A stretch of DNA of 64,000 nt from Crocinitomix sp044361315 (GTDB taxonomy: Bacteria; Bacteroidota; Bacteroidia; Flavobacteriales_D; Crocinitomicaceae). The notes beneath the pieces are model-generated. The model saw only the letters and a program-made list of their open reading frames with translations, had not been told where the DNA came from and ran no database searches. The stretch lies in NCBI GenBank assembly GCA_044361315.1, contig JBIKJA010000010.1:110397-174396 (forward strand). The letters run 5' to 3'. The position numbers were made by a program, and so were the translations under genes. Shown here piece after piece: positions 26,184 to 35,607 of this stretch; position 1 is the first letter of the stretch; every line of letters starts with the position of its first letter.

Positions 26184-28910
26184 CTAGAATGGATACCCTA
26201 TTCCAAAGTTAAACTTTAAGGCATGAGGGAATTCATAATCCTTCACTGCTCCCGTTTCCGGATCTGTAAAATAGGTTAAATATTCCTCTTTTGATGAACC
26301 AAACCATTTTTCTCCAGCTGGTAAATGTGGGTTATGAAGAGCAAATGAAAGATCCAATCGAAGAATTAAAAAATCTAAATCCATTCGAACTCCATAGCCA
26401 ACTCCAATAGCAATTTCTTTCCAAGAACTTAATTTTAAAACAGATGGATCTAGCGGTGAGATGGTGTCCTTTCGGATGTTCCAAATATTTCCAGCATCCA
26501 CAAACAAAGTACCTTCGAATAATTGCGTCATTTCAAAACGCCATTCTAAATTCGCTTCAAAACGAGTATCACCAATTTGTGTAATGGTGGCATTTGGATC
26601 GGCATACGTTTTATACGACCCAGGCGCCATGGTTCTGGCCGTAAATGCTCGGATATCGTTAGAACCTCCTGCAAAAAAGGACTGCTCGTAAGGCATAGAG
26701 GGTGAATTTCCAAATGCAAAGCCCATACCCGCCAATGTTCGATAGACAATTTTATGTTTTTTATTGATTGGCCTGCTGGCTACATATTGGATGTCAAATT
26801 TGACAAATTGGGTATATGGTACGCCGAAAAACTCTTTTAAGTCGTTTGAGTTTACACCTATTTGATTAAACCCAATTGCATCTAAACCTCTATAAATAAG
26901 TGGCGTAAGCATTAAACCAGACAAATCTAGGCTGGCAATAATATCATGCAAATTGTCATGATCCCGCTTGTTTGAATTGAGGTTACTATAACGATAAATT
27001 GGGTTAAATATGGTGGTTAAGTGATTGGTGTATGAGTTCAACAAAAATGGATCGTTTAGCGAATCTAAACTAGCTTGAAAAAAGTCTTCCTTTAACAATT
27101 TTACATAATCGATCTTTAGTATCCCTATTTCCCATTTTTGTACTTTATCTTGCTGAAAAGTCCATGTATATCCAGCTTGGAAAAGATTTCTTCTAAACTC
27201 GGTTCTTTGCTGATAATTAATGGTTAAATCCAATATTGTTTTGGGATAAGCTCTTCTTGAAATGCTTTCGGTCAATTTTTTCGGGAGGGGTACTAATTTC
27301 GGAAATGTCAATGAAACTTTTGGTCCCCACTCAAACGTGTTTAATTGGAACTTTTGCTCCACATCTCCGGTTTCATCTCGCCCTACAATCAGTGGTTGGG
27401 ACTCCAACCCTCCTGTGAATGAAATCTTTAATAATTGGGCACCCCTTCTTAAATTTTTATTTGAATAACCAATCTCACCCTGAATTCCAAGAATTCCGTT
27501 GGTGTTGGCAAGACTTGGTTTTATCATGAAAGATTGTTTTTTCAATGGCATCAAATCGTAAGACACTACGACGTTAGTACCGAGAGGATCTGCAGGGTCC
27601 ACCATTACTTTAGGTGTGATATTTGAAAATACTCCCAAATTGGACATGGTGCGGTAACTCCGTTCGATGTAATATTCTTTAAAATAGCGAAGGGTATCTG
27701 GCAAGCGCTCTATCTCCAAGAAATTTTGGCGATCGAGCAGGTTGGGGTCCAAGAACGGGATTTCGTTATAAATAAATGTTCCTTTTCCAATAATCACCAT
27801 TGTGTCTAATAAGTGGAATTTTCTGGAGACAGAATCCACGACTCCCAAACCGAGTGCAGCGCAACGTTCTTTATATTTTTGATAATTTTTGAAAGAAGAA
27901 GTGTCTGGATTGTTCAAATAAAATGTCACATCTTTAACGTGGTAAACGTGGTGTTGAATTTGAACAATTGCTTTATCTGAGGTGTCTTTCGGATCTTTTA
28001 CTAAGCGAGGTTTTATGTATATAATAATATCGGCTAAAAGAGAATCACTCGACCTTCCAACAGTGGTATCCACTACAAAACCGACATAATTTTTATTAAA
28101 ACCGAACATTGCGCCTTCGTTTCGCATGTACTGTGAATAGCGCCCACGCTCTGCATCCAAAACGTCTTGGTCTAATAAATTGCCTTTGACTAACAAAGCA
28201 TCTTCCTTTTTCTGAAGTTTATTATATAAAGCTAAATGGGTCGAGTTCATTGAAATCGAATCAATCTTAACATCGCGAATTCGGTATGGGTCGCCGGCAT
28301 CTATGACAAATGAGACCAAAGCTTTTCGCTTTTTTTGTTTGTAGATAATCGTGTCGCGAACTTCGCCGGAATAAAACCCTTTTTTTACCAAGTAAATTTC
28401 TATTTGCTCGCGCGATTTATTGACTTTAAAGGTATCTAATAAAACAGGAGGTTGACCTAAATGTGAACGCATCCATTCGCGCCAACCGAGTTTTATATCT
28501 TTTTTCCGAACGACTTTGTGTTTATACAACGAATCGCCTCGCATTTCGGTCTTCTCTATTCGCTCAGCGTTAATAGCATCTTCTTTGGCTCGTTTTTTTT
28601 CGTTGTGCTTTCGATATTTTTCCTCTTTTCGTTCGACTTGGTTTTTATGCCGAGTTGTGTCGATTCGGTTATAAAAAAAGAGTTTGGCTTTACGATTGGG
28701 TGTTGGACGCACCAATGAATATAATTCGTTTGCATCAATTAAGTCATGGTCTGATTCCATTTTTACCTTGCCTTTTTTTATTTCGACAAAGCTGATTTGG
28801 TTACTTTTTAATAAGTAGCTACCTTCTTGCACATTTTTTGCTTGGCGACAACTTAGTGCCAGCCCAAAACACAAAACAATTGATAGATATAGTAGTGCTC
28901 TTTTTATCAT
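26184..28910 (-). CDS. TamL-type outer membrane assembly lipoprotein (Omp85/BamA superfamily)
   Basis: 908 residues from the ATG at 28910, which opens a lipoprotein signal (lipid Cys at 21, ALSC). Omp85 features: POTRA-like domains at about 180-480, then a 16-strand barrel region with FFAGGSNDIRAFTARTMAP, a variant of the VRGF/Y barrel lid loop, and a C-terminal aromatic end FGIGYPF. In Bacteroidota the TamA homologue is a lipoprotein (TamL) paired with TamB; no tamB was seen here. It inserts or assembles outer-membrane components. The N-terminal region has a Lys/Arg/Glu-rich stretch (about 95-150) unusual for TamA. Confidence 0.86.
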   Translation of the reverse strand: MIKRALLYLSIVLCFGLALSCRQAKNVQEGSYLLKSNQISFVEIKKGKVKMESDHDLIDANELYSLVRPTPNRKAKLFFYNRIDTTRHKNQVERKEEKYRKHNEKKRAKEDAINAERIEKTEMRGDSLYKHKVVRKKDIKLGWREWMRSHLGQPPVLLDTFKVNKSREQIEIYLVKKGFYSGEVRDTIIYKQKKRKALVSFVIDAGDPYRIRDVKIDSISMNSTHLALYNKLQKKEDALLVKGNLLDQDVLDAERGRYSQYMRNEGAMFGFNKNYVGFVVDTTVGRSSDSLLADIIIYIKPRLVKDPKDTSDKAIVQIQHHVYHVKDVTFYLNNPDTSSFKNYQKYKERCAALGLGVVDSVSRKFHLLDTMVIIGKGTFIYNEIPFLDPNLLDRQNFLEIERLPDTLRYFKEYYIERSYRTMSNLGVFSNITPKVMVDPADPLGTNVVVSYDLMPLKKQSFMIKPSLANTNGILGIQGEIGYSNKNLRRGAQLLKISFTGGLESQPLIVGRDETGDVEQKFQLNTFEWGPKVSLTFPKLVPLPKKLTESISRRAYPKTILDLTINYQQRTEFRRNLFQAGYTWTFQQDKVQKWEIGILKIDYVKLLKEDFFQASLDSLNDPFLLNSYTNHLTTIFNPIYRYSNLNSNKRDHDNLHDIIASLDLSGLMLTPLIYRGLDAIGFNQIGVNSNDLKEFFGVPYTQFVKFDIQYVASRPINKKHKIVYRTLAGMGFAFGNSPSMPYEQSFFAGGSNDIRAFTARTMAPGSYKTYADPNATITQIGDTRFEANLEWRFEMTQLFEGTLFVDAGNIWNIRKDTISPLDPSVLKLSSWKEIAIGVGYGVRMDLDFLILRLDLSFALHNPHLPAGEKWFGSSKEEYLTYFTDPETGAVKDYEFPHALKFNFGIGYPF

Positions 28911-28919
28911 TAATAAATG

Positions 28920-28935
28920 TAACTTTGCAAAAATA
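28920..28935. promoter_or_regulatory. Overlapping divergent promoters of tamL and the RNA methyltransferase
   Basis: TAACTTTG (plus, 28920-28927) is directly followed by CAAAAATA, the reverse complement of TATTTTTG (minus, 28935-28928). Both match TAnnTTTG. They point to opposite strands and leave leaders of about 17-21 bases to each start. See finding. Confidence 0.7.
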
Positions 28936-28948
28936 ATGGAATCGCGGG

Positions 28949-29695
28949 ATGTCACTCTCAAAAAACGAAATAAAATTAGTCAAATCTCTTCAAATTAAGA
29001 AGTATCGTGATTTGAATCGTTTATTTGTCATTGAAGGAGAAAAATTGGTAAAAGAATTATTGCTGCAAACTCATTTTAAGGTGGACGGTATTTTTTACAC
29101 TAAAGAATTTACAGCACCTTTACCCAAACACATTCACACTTTTGAAATTTCACCTGCTGAATTGGAGCGAATTTCTGGTTTAACGACGCCTAACAAGGTG
29201 CTTGCTGTGGTAAAATATCCGAAAGAAACGCCCATTGATTTTGCTGAAGATAATTTAATTTTACTGTTAGATACCATTAACGATCCCGGCAATTTAGGTA
29301 CCATTATTCGCACCGCGGATTGGTTTGGAGTAAGACAAATTATTGGATCCAATTTAACGGTTGATTTGTTTAACCCAAAAGTAATTCAAGCTTCGATGGG
29401 GGCAGTTTACCGTGTTAATTTTTACCGTACTGATTTGCACCTAGCCATTGAAAAATTAAAAGAAAATAATTTTGATATTTTGGGGGCAACATTAGACGGC
29501 ACCAGTCTTTACCAAACAAATTTCCAGAAAAAAACGGCCCTTGTGATGGGCAGCGAATCGCACGGAATTTCACCTGAATTAATTCGAAAACTGAGCAAAG
29601 AAGTAATGATTCCGCAAGTGGGTGAAACAGAATCGTTAAATGTAGCTATGGCAACAGGGATTTTGCTTTCGCATTATCGAAGAGGGTTGGTTTAA
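28949..29695 (+). CDS. TrmH/SpoU-family RNA methyltransferase
   Basis: 248 residues: an N-terminal substrate-binding domain (FVIEGEKLVKELL) and a SPOUT knot domain with NDPGNLGTIIRTADWFG, VMGSESHGIS and IPQVGETESLNVAMA, which are motifs 1, 2 and 3 with the catalytic Arg and the SAM-binding knot. It 2'-O-methylates a ribose in rRNA or tRNA; the target is not visible. Divergent from tamL with only 38 bases between starts. Confidence 0.93.
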   Translation: MSLSKNEIKLVKSLQIKKYRDLNRLFVIEGEKLVKELLLQTHFKVDGIFYTKEFTAPLPKHIHTFEISPAELERISGLTTPNKVLAVVKYPKETPIDFAEDNLILLLDTINDPGNLGTIIRTADWFGVRQIIGSNLTVDLFNPKVIQASMGAVYRVNFYRTDLHLAIEKLKENNFDILGATLDGTSLYQTNFQKKTALVMGSESHGISPELIRKLSKEVMIPQVGETESLNVAMATGILLSHYRRGLV

Positions 29696-29774
29696 ATTAC
29701 CGATTTTTTTTTAGTGTTCTAACGCTTTCATTCAATTGTGAAAAAGAAATTAAATTGATTAAAACCTTCAAAAA

Positions 29775-30320
29775 TTAATCCTTTTTCATTTTATGAATTT
29801 TCAAGATTCCGTGTTCATAGATCCCGCCTGCATCCATACGTGTGATATCTGACAAATTCAACATGGTTCTTCCTCTATCCAACGAACGCTTGGTGCCAAA
29901 TTCATGTAACACGAGGGTGGATTTGTCCATTTCCTCAATTTCACCAATATAAATCGCATCGGCATCAAGATTTTGCATGTGAATTGCGACGTGTTGAAAG
30001 ACTTTATTTATTGATTTTAAGATGGTGTTGATCGAGTCAATTTTAATAGCTGCAATTTTCTTGTGATCTGAATGTTTGTTTATTATTTTTTTGGTGCTGT
30101 TTATATCGTTGTTATCCCAACGAATTCGTGAAATATCTTCACGTTTTAAAACCACAATGCCATCATACTGAGCATCTCCATTATAATGTTCCAAAAGAAG
30201 GTATTCTTCATTAAATTGTTTGATAAAGCCATAATGTGATTGTTCAAATACATCTACAAGAACATCGACAAAAATATTTTCTTTTTCTAACTGACTTAGG
30301 GTTCTAGCATTTAAACTCAT
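29775..30320 (-). CDS. Conserved hypothetical protein with a duplicated beta-barrel-like unit
   Basis: 181 residues, no signal peptide. It appears to have two related halves: FIKQFNEEYLLLEHYNGDAQ with VVLKREDISRIRW, and YIGEIEEMDKSTLVLHEFG with LNLSDITRMDAGG. Both have the strand pattern of Sm-like or SH3-like small barrels that often bind nucleic acid. I know no named family. It stands alone between a methyltransferase and a repeat region. Confidence 0.6.
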   Translation of the reverse strand: MSLNARTLSQLEKENIFVDVLVDVFEQSHYGFIKQFNEEYLLLEHYNGDAQYDGIVVLKREDISRIRWDNNDINSTKKIINKHSDHKKIAAIKIDSINTILKSINKVFQHVAIHMQNLDADAIYIGEIEEMDKSTLVLHEFGTKRSLDRGRTMLNLSDITRMDAGGIYEHGILKIHKMKKD

Positions 30321-30414
30321 TTTGATTTATTTTAGTTTATTTAATTGGTCTAAAATACCAATAATTCAAATAGAAAACTTGATAACCAATAAATTCTGGA
30401 AGATTTCGCAAAAG

Positions 30415-30546
30415 GGATGGTACTGGCAGCGAGGATTTTGGTTGATTCCCAACTTGTTGGGATTGAGACCAAAATACGACTAAAGGGGACAGCCCGGTAA
30501 TTTGTGGCTGGAGTAACGAAAGCCAGAAATTATTTGCCCAAACTTT
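30415..30546. repeat. Dispersed repeat with large hairpin, copy 3
   Basis: ATTTTGGT (30435-30442) pairs with ACCAAAAT (30468-30475), inside it CCCAAC pairs with GTTGGG. After it come GGGGACAGCCCG and a tail ending in ATTTGCCCAAACTTT at 30532-30546, which recurs exactly at 62663-62677. No gene in this 250-base gap. Confidence 0.65.
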
Positions 30547-30571
30547 GAAAGAAAAAAAGGAAATTTGAAGG

Positions 30572-31465
30572 TTATTCCAAGACCATTTTTATTTCGTTGA
30601 GCTCGAACACTTTTTGTTCTTCGCCAACTTTTTGATAGGCGTAGGTGAGGTTTCCGATCATTCGTTTTAAGATTTCGGAATTACTGCACGGCTCGAAATA
30701 GTGGTTTCTTAAAGGCAAATTCAAGCTTTTTAAATAATTTTCGATTTCGTTTTGATCAAAAATTCGGCCTTTGCTAAAGGGGTTGATGTAAAAAAGGATG
30801 TTGCGTTCGTTATTGTTGATTCCGAGCATTTTCAAGGTTTGAAACTCGTCCAAAAACCCAAGCACAAAATGGTTTGGTAAATCGATGCCGTAAATAGGAA
30901 TTTGCAATTTTTGTGCAATGACGGAATACAAAATAGACAAGCTTAATTGATTGCCTCGTTTGGATTCTAAGACGTTGTTAATGAACGAATTTTGTGGTGC
31001 GTAAAAACCGTTTTCGGTGGGTTTAAACCCACAAATATCGAACAATACGTGGTTAAATATTTTGACAATTTCGAATGCGGTGTGCTCTTCATTAATTTCG
31101 AGCCAGACTTTTTGTTTGATTTTTTCCAACTCTTGTTCTACTTTTTCAAAATCGATATTTGGAAATTGAAAACGACTGATGATGAGCGCTCCCTTTAAAA
31201 GATCGCGGTTGGAAGAGGCGCGCCAACTTTCGAGTTCAACTTTTATTTCGTTGATTTGAATTTGGCGCATGATTTCAAAAATTCGTTCGCGATGAAGGTC
31301 GTCAATGGTCTGATTGCTCCAACTCTGCTCGAGTGTTGGAACGGCCCGCTCACCCATTTGTACCAATTCTGATTTCACGTGACTGTAAACACGTGGATCA
31401 GGATCCTCCGCAAGGCGAATAAGCGAACTTATTCTTGAATGATTTAATGGCTCTAAAGTTTTCAC
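30572..31465 (-). CDS. Transglutaminase-like / SirB1 family protein
   Basis: 297 residues beginning at GTG (31465); the frame has no usable ATG before residue 37. The N-terminal HEAT-like helices (PLNHSRISSLIRLAEDPDPRV, LVQMGERAVPTLEQSW) precede a SirB1-type domain with SFINNVLESKRGNQLSLSILY, QIPIYGIDLPNHFVLGF, IFYINPFSKG. SirB1-like proteins have a transglutaminase fold but the Cys of the triad is not evident here (SIL at the matching place). Function unknown. Its -7 box ends 5 bases before the start. Confidence 0.78.
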   Translation of the reverse strand: MKTLEPLNHSRISSLIRLAEDPDPRVYSHVKSELVQMGERAVPTLEQSWSNQTIDDLHRERIFEIMRQIQINEIKVELESWRASSNRDLLKGALIISRFQFPNIDFEKVEQELEKIKQKVWLEINEEHTAFEIVKIFNHVLFDICGFKPTENGFYAPQNSFINNVLESKRGNQLSLSILYSVIAQKLQIPIYGIDLPNHFVLGFLDEFQTLKMLGINNNERNILFYINPFSKGRIFDQNEIENYLKSLNLPLRNHYFEPCSNSEILKRMIGNLTYAYQKVGEEQKVFELNEIKMVLE

Positions 31466-31470
31466 CTCGG

Positions 31471-31478
31471 CAAAGGTA
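31471..31478 (-). promoter_or_regulatory. -7 promoter box 5 bases before the SirB1-like gene
   Basis: TACCTTTG on the minus strand (31478-31471), 5 bases from the GTG at 31465. Such spacing would leave an mRNA with no leader. Confidence 0.5.
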
Positions 31479-31526
31479 AATTACTTAAAGCTGCAAGAAA
31501 ACAAGTGGAATAAAATGTTTTTAACG

Positions 31527-32399
31527 CTATTTTGTTAATCTATGTAATATGATTTCCACCAAGTTTGCCATTTTTTGCGAATAATTTGGCTCGAATGTAT
31601 TGCTGTAACGGTTGGCAAGTACTAAACAAACCGTAACTGCCGAATGCCCAAGTGCGCTGGAAAGTGCATATAAACTTGATGTTTCCATTTCGAGGTTGGT
31701 GGTTCTGGTATTGTCCCACGTAAATTTTCGGATGCTTTCTTTGAAATCAGGAACGCTTAAGGGGATTCGAATGGCACGGCCTTGTGGTCCGTAAAATCCG
31801 TTGGCAGTGACCGTAATTCCCACTTCCATTCCTTCTTTTAACAGGTCGACAAGCCTGTCGTTTCCTTTTTTAATGTAAGGCGGATTCAAGTGCGCGCTCC
31901 ACTGGGTGGATTGTTTAAAATTTGCCAAGGCGGCCTGTTCGTCTACCGTGTAAGGCATTTGGTAAAAATGGGCAACCCCATCTAAACCAATGGCATATTT
32001 TGAAATAACATGTGTTCCAGGCACGATGTCCGCGTGCAAAGCGCCACAGGTTCCAATTCGGACTAAATCCAATGATTTTTTTTGTGGTATTTCGGTGCGG
32101 GTGGCCAGGTCGATGTTGACGATGGCGTCTAATTCGTTCAACACAATATCAATATTGTCTGTCCCAATTCCGGTGGAGATAACGGAGAGTTCTTTTCCTC
32201 GATAGGTTCCGGTAAGCGTGCAAAACTCACGGTTTTGCGTTTCGAATCGAATCGATTCGAAAAAAGTTCCGATGAACTTTACGCGATGCTGATCTCCAAC
32301 TAAGATGATTGTTGAGGCGATATCGTCTGGGCCAAGTCCTAAATGGTAAACTTTTCCTTCCGAATTTAAGGTCAATTCTGATGCTTCAAAGGTACTCAT
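31527..32399 (-). CDS. Nucleoside phosphorylase (uridine phosphorylase-like)
   Basis: 290 residues of the PNP/UDP family: VGDQHRVK (phosphate), GIGTDNIDIVLNEL (phosphate/ribose), RIGTCGAL, NLEMETSSLYALSSALG with the ribose-binding Glu-Met-Glu, and TVCLVLANR. It cleaves a nucleoside with phosphate to base and ribose 1-phosphate; uridine is a guess. It starts 5 bases after the bshC stop, so bshC and this gene form an operon. Confidence 0.9.
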   Translation of the reverse strand: MSTFEASELTLNSEGKVYHLGLGPDDIASTIILVGDQHRVKFIGTFFESIRFETQNREFCTLTGTYRGKELSVISTGIGTDNIDIVLNELDAIVNIDLATRTEIPQKKSLDLVRIGTCGALHADIVPGTHVISKYAIGLDGVAHFYQMPYTVDEQAALANFKQSTQWSAHLNPPYIKKGNDRLVDLLKEGMEVGITVTANGFYGPQGRAIRIPLSVPDFKESIRKFTWDNTRTTNLEMETSSLYALSSALGHSAVTVCLVLANRYSNTFEPNYSQKMANLVEIILHRLTK

Positions 32400-32404
32400 A
32401 ATGT

Positions 32405-33997
32405 TTAGATTTGAATAATTTTAATACTTGGTTGATCTTTCGCTGTCAAGTTAGAAATAATTTTTCCGACAAATTCTTGATCCGATAAATAATAGGGTAA
32501 AAAATTTTCATAACGCTCTTGAAAGCCTCCATTTGGATAGATTTTTTTCTGAAATTTAGCGATTTTTTTGGCTTTACCTTCTTGTTTTGCTTTCGCCGCT
32601 TTCATCATTTTTTCCTCAATCCGTTCAATGGATTTGATGATTTTCACAAACTCTGCAGCGATTAATCCTTCTAAACTTTTATCCACATGTTTTGATTTTT
32701 CAATCAATTGGTTTTCGATGGTTTTTAATAATTCGATTTCAGCAGCGGTTTCGAAGGAGAAATCAACTTCGGATTTAACCAAATCTCTCAAAATCAAATT
32801 TGGGTCGCCTTTTAATGCCAACACTGAAACACCTAAATCAGTTAATTCAGCGATTTCTTTTTCTGGCAGTAATACCAACGAATCGCGGACCCTTAACATA
32901 GGGTAATCGATGTTGTTGGTGTCAAAAACTCCTTTTAACTGCAACCAATAGGCGATTTCCCCTGCCCCACCAATGTAGGCAATGTTAGGTAAAACGCATT
33001 CTTGATAAACTGGCCGGAGGAGGGCATTTGGAGAAAATTTTTCTGGTTTATTTTCCAAAAATTCAAGTAATTCGGCCTTTTGATAAGTTGATGAACCAAC
33101 GGTAAAATTTCCCCCTTCATTTGAAATAATTCGATGTCGGATTTTTTCATCGTCAATCATAAATAAATTACAATTTCGGACATGCACTTGGGTGTGATAA
33201 TTCAAACTTTCTAAAATTGAATTTGTCTTACTCACCTGTTCTTGGACAAAACTTTCTTGGAGTTCTTTTTGCGCAATCGGTAAAAATTGGGTTTTCAAAG
33301 CAGCGTCATTTCCGTCTATGATTACTAAGCCGAATTTCCCAAACAGGTGATTCATCAAACCTCGTGTGGCGGAAGCTAAATTTGGTGAATCGATATAAAA
33401 CGCTAAAAATTCGTTGACGAGTAAACGTTGTTGTTCATCCGAAAATTTACCTTGGATGGTGTTTACAAATTCGTCCATGTCTGAAGGAATGATTTCTCCG
33501 GCAATACGATCGGTTTGTCCAGCCTTTTCCCACGCAATTTTTGAATTAAAGAGGTTGATATGATTGATTTCCTCAAAATCATGATCCTCTGTCGCCATCC
33601 AAAAAACTGGGACATAATGAAAGTCATCGTCTGTTGCATTTAATTCGGTGCACAGAGATATAACTTGCGCCACTTTGTAAATCGAATAAAGCGGTCCGGT
33701 AAGTAAATTTAATTGATGTCCCGTTGTGATGGCCACTACATTTGGTTCAATAAAGGATTGAATATTGGTGGCGGTTGAATCAGAAAGTGGCATGATTTTG
33801 TTTTGATCCACTAGACGATCAACCAACAATTGCCGATTTGCTTGGTGAAATTTTCGACTTCGTGCTTTATTTTTCAGTCCTTCAATCGAAAAAAATTGGT
33901 CAACCAAAGGTTTAACCGTTTCCTTTTCGTTCACTAAATCTTGAATAAGTTTGGTCGAAAAACCGAATTTGGAAAAAGAATAATCTTGTTGAAACAT
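32405..33997 (-). CDS. bshC: Bacillithiol biosynthesis cysteine-adding enzyme
   Basis: 530 residues, the usual length. It carries the family motifs TTGHQLNLLTGPLYSIYKV, VPVFWMATEDHDFEEINH and IAYIGGAGEIAYWLQLK, plus a central helical arm. BshC couples cysteine to glucosaminyl malate to give bacillithiol, the main low-molecular thiol of many Firmicutes and Bacteroidota. BshA/BshB are not in this window. Its -7 box TATTTTTG ends 4 bases before the ATG, so the mRNA is probably leaderless. Confidence 0.95.
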   Translation of the reverse strand: MFQQDYSFSKFGFSTKLIQDLVNEKETVKPLVDQFFSIEGLKNKARSRKFHQANRQLLVDRLVDQNKIMPLSDSTATNIQSFIEPNVVAITTGHQLNLLTGPLYSIYKVAQVISLCTELNATDDDFHYVPVFWMATEDHDFEEINHINLFNSKIAWEKAGQTDRIAGEIIPSDMDEFVNTIQGKFSDEQQRLLVNEFLAFYIDSPNLASATRGLMNHLFGKFGLVIIDGNDAALKTQFLPIAQKELQESFVQEQVSKTNSILESLNYHTQVHVRNCNLFMIDDEKIRHRIISNEGGNFTVGSSTYQKAELLEFLENKPEKFSPNALLRPVYQECVLPNIAYIGGAGEIAYWLQLKGVFDTNNIDYPMLRVRDSLVLLPEKEIAELTDLGVSVLALKGDPNLILRDLVKSEVDFSFETAAEIELLKTIENQLIEKSKHVDKSLEGLIAAEFVKIIKSIERIEEKMMKAAKAKQEGKAKKIAKFQKKIYPNGGFQERYENFLPYYLSDQEFVGKIISNLTAKDQPSIKIIQI

Positions 33998-34001
33998 GTT
34001 A

Positions 34002-34009
34002 CAAAAATA
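34002..34009 (-). promoter_or_regulatory. -7 promoter box of bshC, 4 bases from the ATG
   Basis: TATTTTTG (minus, 34009-34002) directly before TAAC and the ATG at 33997. Confidence 0.5.
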
Positions 34010-34099
34010 AAGATTATCTCTTCGCTTTTGATTTTAATTGAAACGAAATCTTTGAAATAAATTCAAGTTCCCTTCAGAAAAAAAAATGTGCCCTTTATT

Positions 34100-34546
34100 T
34101 TAAATCAATTTTGGAATTCGAGTGGCAAATAAAATGATGAATAAAACCGTTATCGCACTAAATATTTTCATGATAAACCCCAATGTTTCGATATCCATTG
34201 AAAAATAAAAGAGTAAGCACGCCCATATCCCGTTGGGAATTGCATAGATGAAAAAGCCTCTTCGCTTGCCCCTTTTCATAGAAAAAACGCCAATAAATGT
34301 CAGCAAACATATAAACAAAACACCCAAAGCAACATATTTTAAATAAGTCATCGAAGCAAATGTATATCCAAAGAAAGTGGTTTCCTTTGTTGAGATACTT
34401 TCATTATTCATCGCCGCAATAAACAAAAAAGCGAAAATAAGGATAGTAAAAAAATTACCAATATGTGAAAGTAACACGATGGTGCTAAAGAACGATGATC
34501 TTCCGCTATTAGATTGATTGGCTGGTGATTGATTTGAATTTTCCAA
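34100..34546 (-). CDS. Small membrane protein, unknown function
   Basis: 148 residues with four hydrophobic helices (about 20-45, 60-83, 93-113, 122-143) and a polar Ser/Asn-rich N-terminal tail (NSNQSPANQSNSGR). No motif I recognise. Points opposite to the neighbouring cyclophilin gene. The upstream 241 bases hold no other gene. Confidence 0.6.
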   Translation of the reverse strand: MENSNQSPANQSNSGRSSFFSTIVLLSHIGNFFTILIFAFLFIAAMNNESISTKETTFFGYTFASMTYLKYVALGVLFICLLTFIGVFSMKRGKRRGFFIYAIPNGIWACLLFYFSMDIETLGFIMKIFSAITVLFIILFATRIPKLI

Positions 34547-34720
34547 AAAATATAGTATTAAATTTAATCCTCAATTTATTTATTTTGTCTTATAATTCGT
34601 TGACAATTTTAAACTGTTTTTATGCTCAACAAAGACGGAGCGAAGATAATTAAATTATCAAGAAATAGATAACCTTGGTATAAAGTGGCATGCAGAATTC
34701 ATCAAATCAATCTGTTTTTA

Positions 34721-34728
34721 TAATTTTG
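34721..34728 (+). promoter_or_regulatory. Candidate -7 box upstream of the cyclophilin gene
   Basis: TAATTTTG, about 59 bases before the ATG at 34788; no clear -33 partner. Confidence 0.4.
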
Positions 34729-34787
34729 TAGCGAATTAAAGACAATTCGATTGTAAAATTAAAACAGAATAGATAAAACTTAAACCG

Positions 34788-35216
34788 ATGAAGGCAACGA
34801 TAACAACAAACAAAGGGGTAATGGTAGTAGAGCTATACGATGAAACTCCAATTACTACAGCGAACTTCGTAAAATTAGTGAAAGAAGGATTTTATAATGA
34901 CTTAACATGGCACCGTGTAATTCCTGATTTTGTGATTCAAGGGGGATGCCCAAATGGAACAGGGACAGGTGGACCAGGTTACAAAATTAATTGTGAGGTA
35001 ACGGCTCCGAAACAATTTCACGATCGTGGAGTTTTGTCAATGGCACATGCAGGTAGAAATTCGGGGGGATCGCAATTTTTTGTGTGTCATAGCCGAAATA
35101 ACACAGCTCATTTAGACGGAAACCACACGTGTTTCGGGAAAGTAATTGAGGGCGTTGATGTGGTTGATTTAATCAGAGAACGCGATAAAATTGAATCGAT
35201 CGTGATTACCGATTAA
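34788..35216 (+). CDS. Peptidyl-prolyl cis-trans isomerase, cyclophilin type
   Basis: 142 residues, a minimal cyclophilin without signal peptide, so cytosolic. Seen are TTANFVKLVKEGFYNDLTWHRVI, FVIQGGCPNGTGTGGPGY, LSMAHAGRNSGGSQFFV and HLDGNHTCFGKV, covering the catalytic Arg (in WHRVIP), Gln and Phe of the active site. It aids proline isomerisation during folding. Followed by a strong terminator. Confidence 0.95.
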   Translation: MKATITTNKGVMVVELYDETPITTANFVKLVKEGFYNDLTWHRVIPDFVIQGGCPNGTGTGGPGYKINCEVTAPKQFHDRGVLSMAHAGRNSGGSQFFVCHSRNNTAHLDGNHTCFGKVIEGVDVVDLIRERDKIESIVITD

Positions 35217-35235
35217 GATCGGGCGAGGTAATTAG

Positions 35236-35268
35236 AAAAAAAGCAGGCACTTTAGGCCTGCTTTTTTT
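35236..35268 (+). terminator. Rho-independent terminator after the cyclophilin gene
   Basis: AAAAAAAGCAGGC, loop ACTTTAG, GCCTGCTTTTTTT: a 13-base perfect stem ending in a T run. It also terminates the minus-strand lipoprotein side poorly, so it is mainly for the plus strand. Confidence 0.92.
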
Positions 35269-35288
35269 ATTTCTATTAAAATTTTCTC

Positions 35289-35546
35289 TTAATCTTCCAA
35301 CTTTTCTGCAATTGCAGGACATTTTTCCTCCAACGCTTCAACCCACGAATCATCCTCGAATATTTCAGGAGAGTAGGCCGCATTAATTGCTAGCTCACAC
35401 TCATACCAGTTAATGTCAAAATCATTATGAGTGTTTGCATCCATACATTTACACATTTCTTCTGCTGCTTTGCCTTGTTCATCTGAATAGCCTCCGCATG
35501 CTGCTAAAACAACACTGACACCTAAAATTATTCCTATTTTTCTCAT
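35289..35546 (-). CDS. Small cysteine-containing lipoprotein
   Basis: 85 residues. Lipoprotein signal MRKIGIILGVSVVLAAC with the anchor Cys at 17 in a canonical LAAC box. The mature part has an acidic helical region and four more Cys (CKC, YEC, EKC) that could pair as disulfides in the periplasm. No family recognised. Confidence 0.7.
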   Translation of the reverse strand: MRKIGIILGVSVVLAACGGYSDEQGKAAEEMCKCMDANTHNDFDINWYECELAINAAYSPEIFEDDSWVEALEEKCPAIAEKLED

Positions 35547-35607
35547 ATTAAGATCTCTTTTGTTCGTACTTTTTTGTTTTCAGGTTGACAAGTTATAAAT
35601 TTTCGTT

